From contig NZ_VUKF01000003.1 in NCBI RefSeq assembly GCF_009193185.1, positions 1 to 64,000 of the forward strand: a stretch of 64,000 bases of DNA, in the 5' to 3' direction. This stretch comes from Georgenia thermotolerans (lineage in GTDB: Bacteria; Actinomycetota; Actinomycetes; Actinomycetales; Actinomycetaceae). Positions 62,712 through 64,000 of this stretch are shown here, in pieces. The notes beneath the pieces are model-generated. The model had not been told where the DNA came from. It did no database searches and saw only the letters and a list, made by a program, of their open reading frames with translations. A program made the position numbers and the translations under genes. Numbering within the stretch: the stretch's first letter is position 1; each line of letters opens with the position of its first letter.

Positions 62712-64000
62712 TCAGGCCTCGACCGCGGCGACGCCGTCGGCCCGCTCCTTTCCGACGCCATCGACCGACGGGGGCGTGCGGCCGTCGACCGACGGGTTCC
62801 CGACGCCGTCGAGCGACTCCCCGCCGTTGCCGGCGACACCGGCGAGCAGGCTGGCGAGGTTGAGGCCGGTCAGCGCGCCGATGACGTGCTGGCCCTCGCC
62901 GAGCACCTGGCCCGCGATCTTCGTGACGGCGCCGGCGCCGTCGGTGCCGACCACCGTGAGGTTGTCGATCTGGCCAACCGGCTCGGCGGCGGCCCGGGTG
63001 ATCTCCGGGAGCAGGCCGACGAGCTGCTGCATGATGACGGCGCTGCCCTGCTGGGCCAGCGCCTCCGCCTGCGCCCGGGTGGCCTCGGCGGTCGCCAGGC
63101 CCTCCGCCCGGGCGGCGGCGGCGCGGGCCTCGCCGAGCGCGGTGATGGCCCTCGCCTCGTTCGCCTGGGCGGCGAGCTCGGCCTCGGCCATCGTCGTGCG
63201 CTTGAACGCCTCCGCCTCGGTCTCGGCCTTCCGGGCGTCGCGCGCGCCCTCGGCCTCCTTCGCTGCGGCGTACGCGGCGGCGTCGGCGGGCTTGCGCACG
63301 TCGATGTCGAGCTGCTGCTCGGTGACCTTGGCCTTCTCCTCCAGCGCGGCGCGCTCCTCGGTGGCGACGATCCGCTCCTGCTCGGCCCGGGCGCGCTGAC
63401 CGGCGGCCTCGGCCTCGGCGTTGGCCTTGTCGGTCTCGGCCTTGATGGTCGCCTGCTTGAGGGCGAGGTCACGCTCGCGCTCGGCGATCCGCTCCTGCGC
63501 CTGGAGCTGGGCGGTCTCCGAGGCGAGCCGCGCCTCGGCCTCCTGCACCTCGGCGATCTGCCGCGCCCGGGCGGCCTGCGCCCGGCCGAGGTTGGCCAGG
63601 TAGTCCGACCCCGGGGTGGAGATGTCCGAGAGGTTGACCAGGTCGATGTGGAAGCCCTGCTGGTGCAGGTCCGGGCGGATCGAGTCGAACACCTGCTTCT
63701 GCAGGGCCTCGCGGTCGGAGATGATCTCCTCGACCGTCATCGAGCCCAGCACCGGGCGCAGCGCGCCCTCCAGCGCCTGCTGGAGGGGCTGCTCGAGGTT
63801 GGCCTGCTGGCTGGTGAACCGCTGCGCGGCCCGGCGCACGCCGTCGGCGTCGCCGCGGACCTTGAACAGCACGGACGCCTTCACCCCGACGGAGATGAAG
63901 TTCTTGTCCACCCCTTCGACGGTCAGCGAGAGCTGACGCTGCTCGAGGGAGATACGGGTGACGGACTCGAAGAAGGGCTTGACGAAGGCCCGGCCACCGA
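62712..64000 (-). CDS. Flotillin/SPFH-domain protein, N-terminus cut by window edge
   Basis: About 429 codons visible. The visible start RAFVKPFFESVTRISLEQRQ and LSLTVEGVDKNFISVGVKASVLFKVR belongs to the SPFH domain; the first membrane anchor lies beyond the right edge. A long Ala/Glu/Arg heptad-rich coiled coil (QAARARQIAEVQEAEARLAS onward) follows, and the C-terminal region has LTGLNLASLLAGVAG and an Asp/Gly/Val-rich tail with SVDG units. Flotillins organise membrane microdomains. The internal GTG at 63911 is not the start because homology continues upstream. Confidence 0.9.
   Translation of the reverse strand, partial: GGRAFVKPFFESVTRISLEQRQLSLTVEGVDKNFISVGVKASVLFKVRGDADGVRRAAQRFTSQQANLEQPLQQALEGALRPVLGSMTVEEIISDREALQKQVFDSIRPDLHQQGFHIDLVNLSDISTPGSDYLANLGRAQAARARQIAEVQEAEARLASETAQLQAQERIAERERDLALKQATIKAETDKANAEAEAAGQRARAEQERIVATEERAALEEKAKVTEQQLDIDVRKPADAAAYAAAKEAEGARDARKAETEAEAFKRTTMAEAELAAQANEARAITALGEARAAAARAEGLATAEATRAQAEALAQQGSAVIMQQLVGLLPEITRAAAEPVGQIDNLTVVGTDGAGAVTKIAGQVLGEGQHVIGALTGLNLASLLAGVAGNGGESLDGVGNPSVDGRTPPSVDGVGKERADGVAAVEA

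Overview
The window is high-GC chromosomal DNA with GTG/TTG starts, many 4-base ATGA/GTGA gene overlaps, TANNNT promoters and several apparently leaderless genes. The gene blocks match the actinobacterial chromosome around the origin. The left end (murJ, DUF6049, NUDIX, CCA-adding enzyme) corresponds to Rv3910-Rv3907c of Mycobacterium tuberculosis. The middle (ino1-padR, class A PBP, rpsF-ssb-rpsR-rplI, dnaB) corresponds to Rv0046c-Rv0058. The gene mix suggests a Micrococcales-type soil actinomycete. No rRNA, tRNA, CRISPR array, transposase or dnaA/dnaN/oriC was seen.

Layout. (1) 1-6036: cell-wall and RNA-maintenance backbone. (2) 6053-16584: a carbohydrate-acid cluster in two divergent arms. 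The leftward arm is ABC ATPase, permease, lipoprotein and an OtnK-like kinase. The rightward arm is an opcA-like gene, then a LacI regulator, a creatininase-family protein, a class II aldolase, a Tm-1-like (UPF0261) protein and a zinc dehydrogenase. Two LacI-type operators sit just after matching promoters, one for the transport arm and one for lacI. (3) 16581-23578: MFS exporter, P-type cation pump, two tiny overlapping genes, a secreted Pro/Val-repeat protein and an SDR. (4) 23642-36452: padR-ino1, PBP, the ribosomal protein/ssb operon, two VOC proteins, a MATE pump and dnaB. The dnaB Walker A loop is interrupted by a 415-residue intein.

(5) 37926-58022: an aromatic-catabolism island. It holds a five-gene Rieske dioxygenase operon (alpha, beta, 3Fe-4S ferredoxin, reductase, dihydrodiol dehydrogenase), an FAD monooxygenase, two paralogous LysR regulators, a C-C-bond hydrolase, an extradiol dioxygenase, a HyuA/HyuB pair, a variant BKACE, an ADP-forming acyl-CoA synthetase and two orphan NMT1-type binding lipoproteins. 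Five promoters in this island share one geometry: a 15-bp LysR dyad with T-N11-A symmetry, exactly 46 bases, then a -10 hexamer. They control the monooxygenase, the Rieske operon, the hydrolase, the extradiol dioxygenase and the hyuAB operon, so I read the island as one regulon and probably one pathway. The order of steps and the substrate are inference.

(6) 58134-64000: a fused pseudo-receiver/thioredoxin-reductase-like flavoprotein lacking both its phospho-acceptor Asp and its CxxC, a hemerythrin-domain protein, a NarL-type two-component system and a truncated flotillin gene at the right edge.
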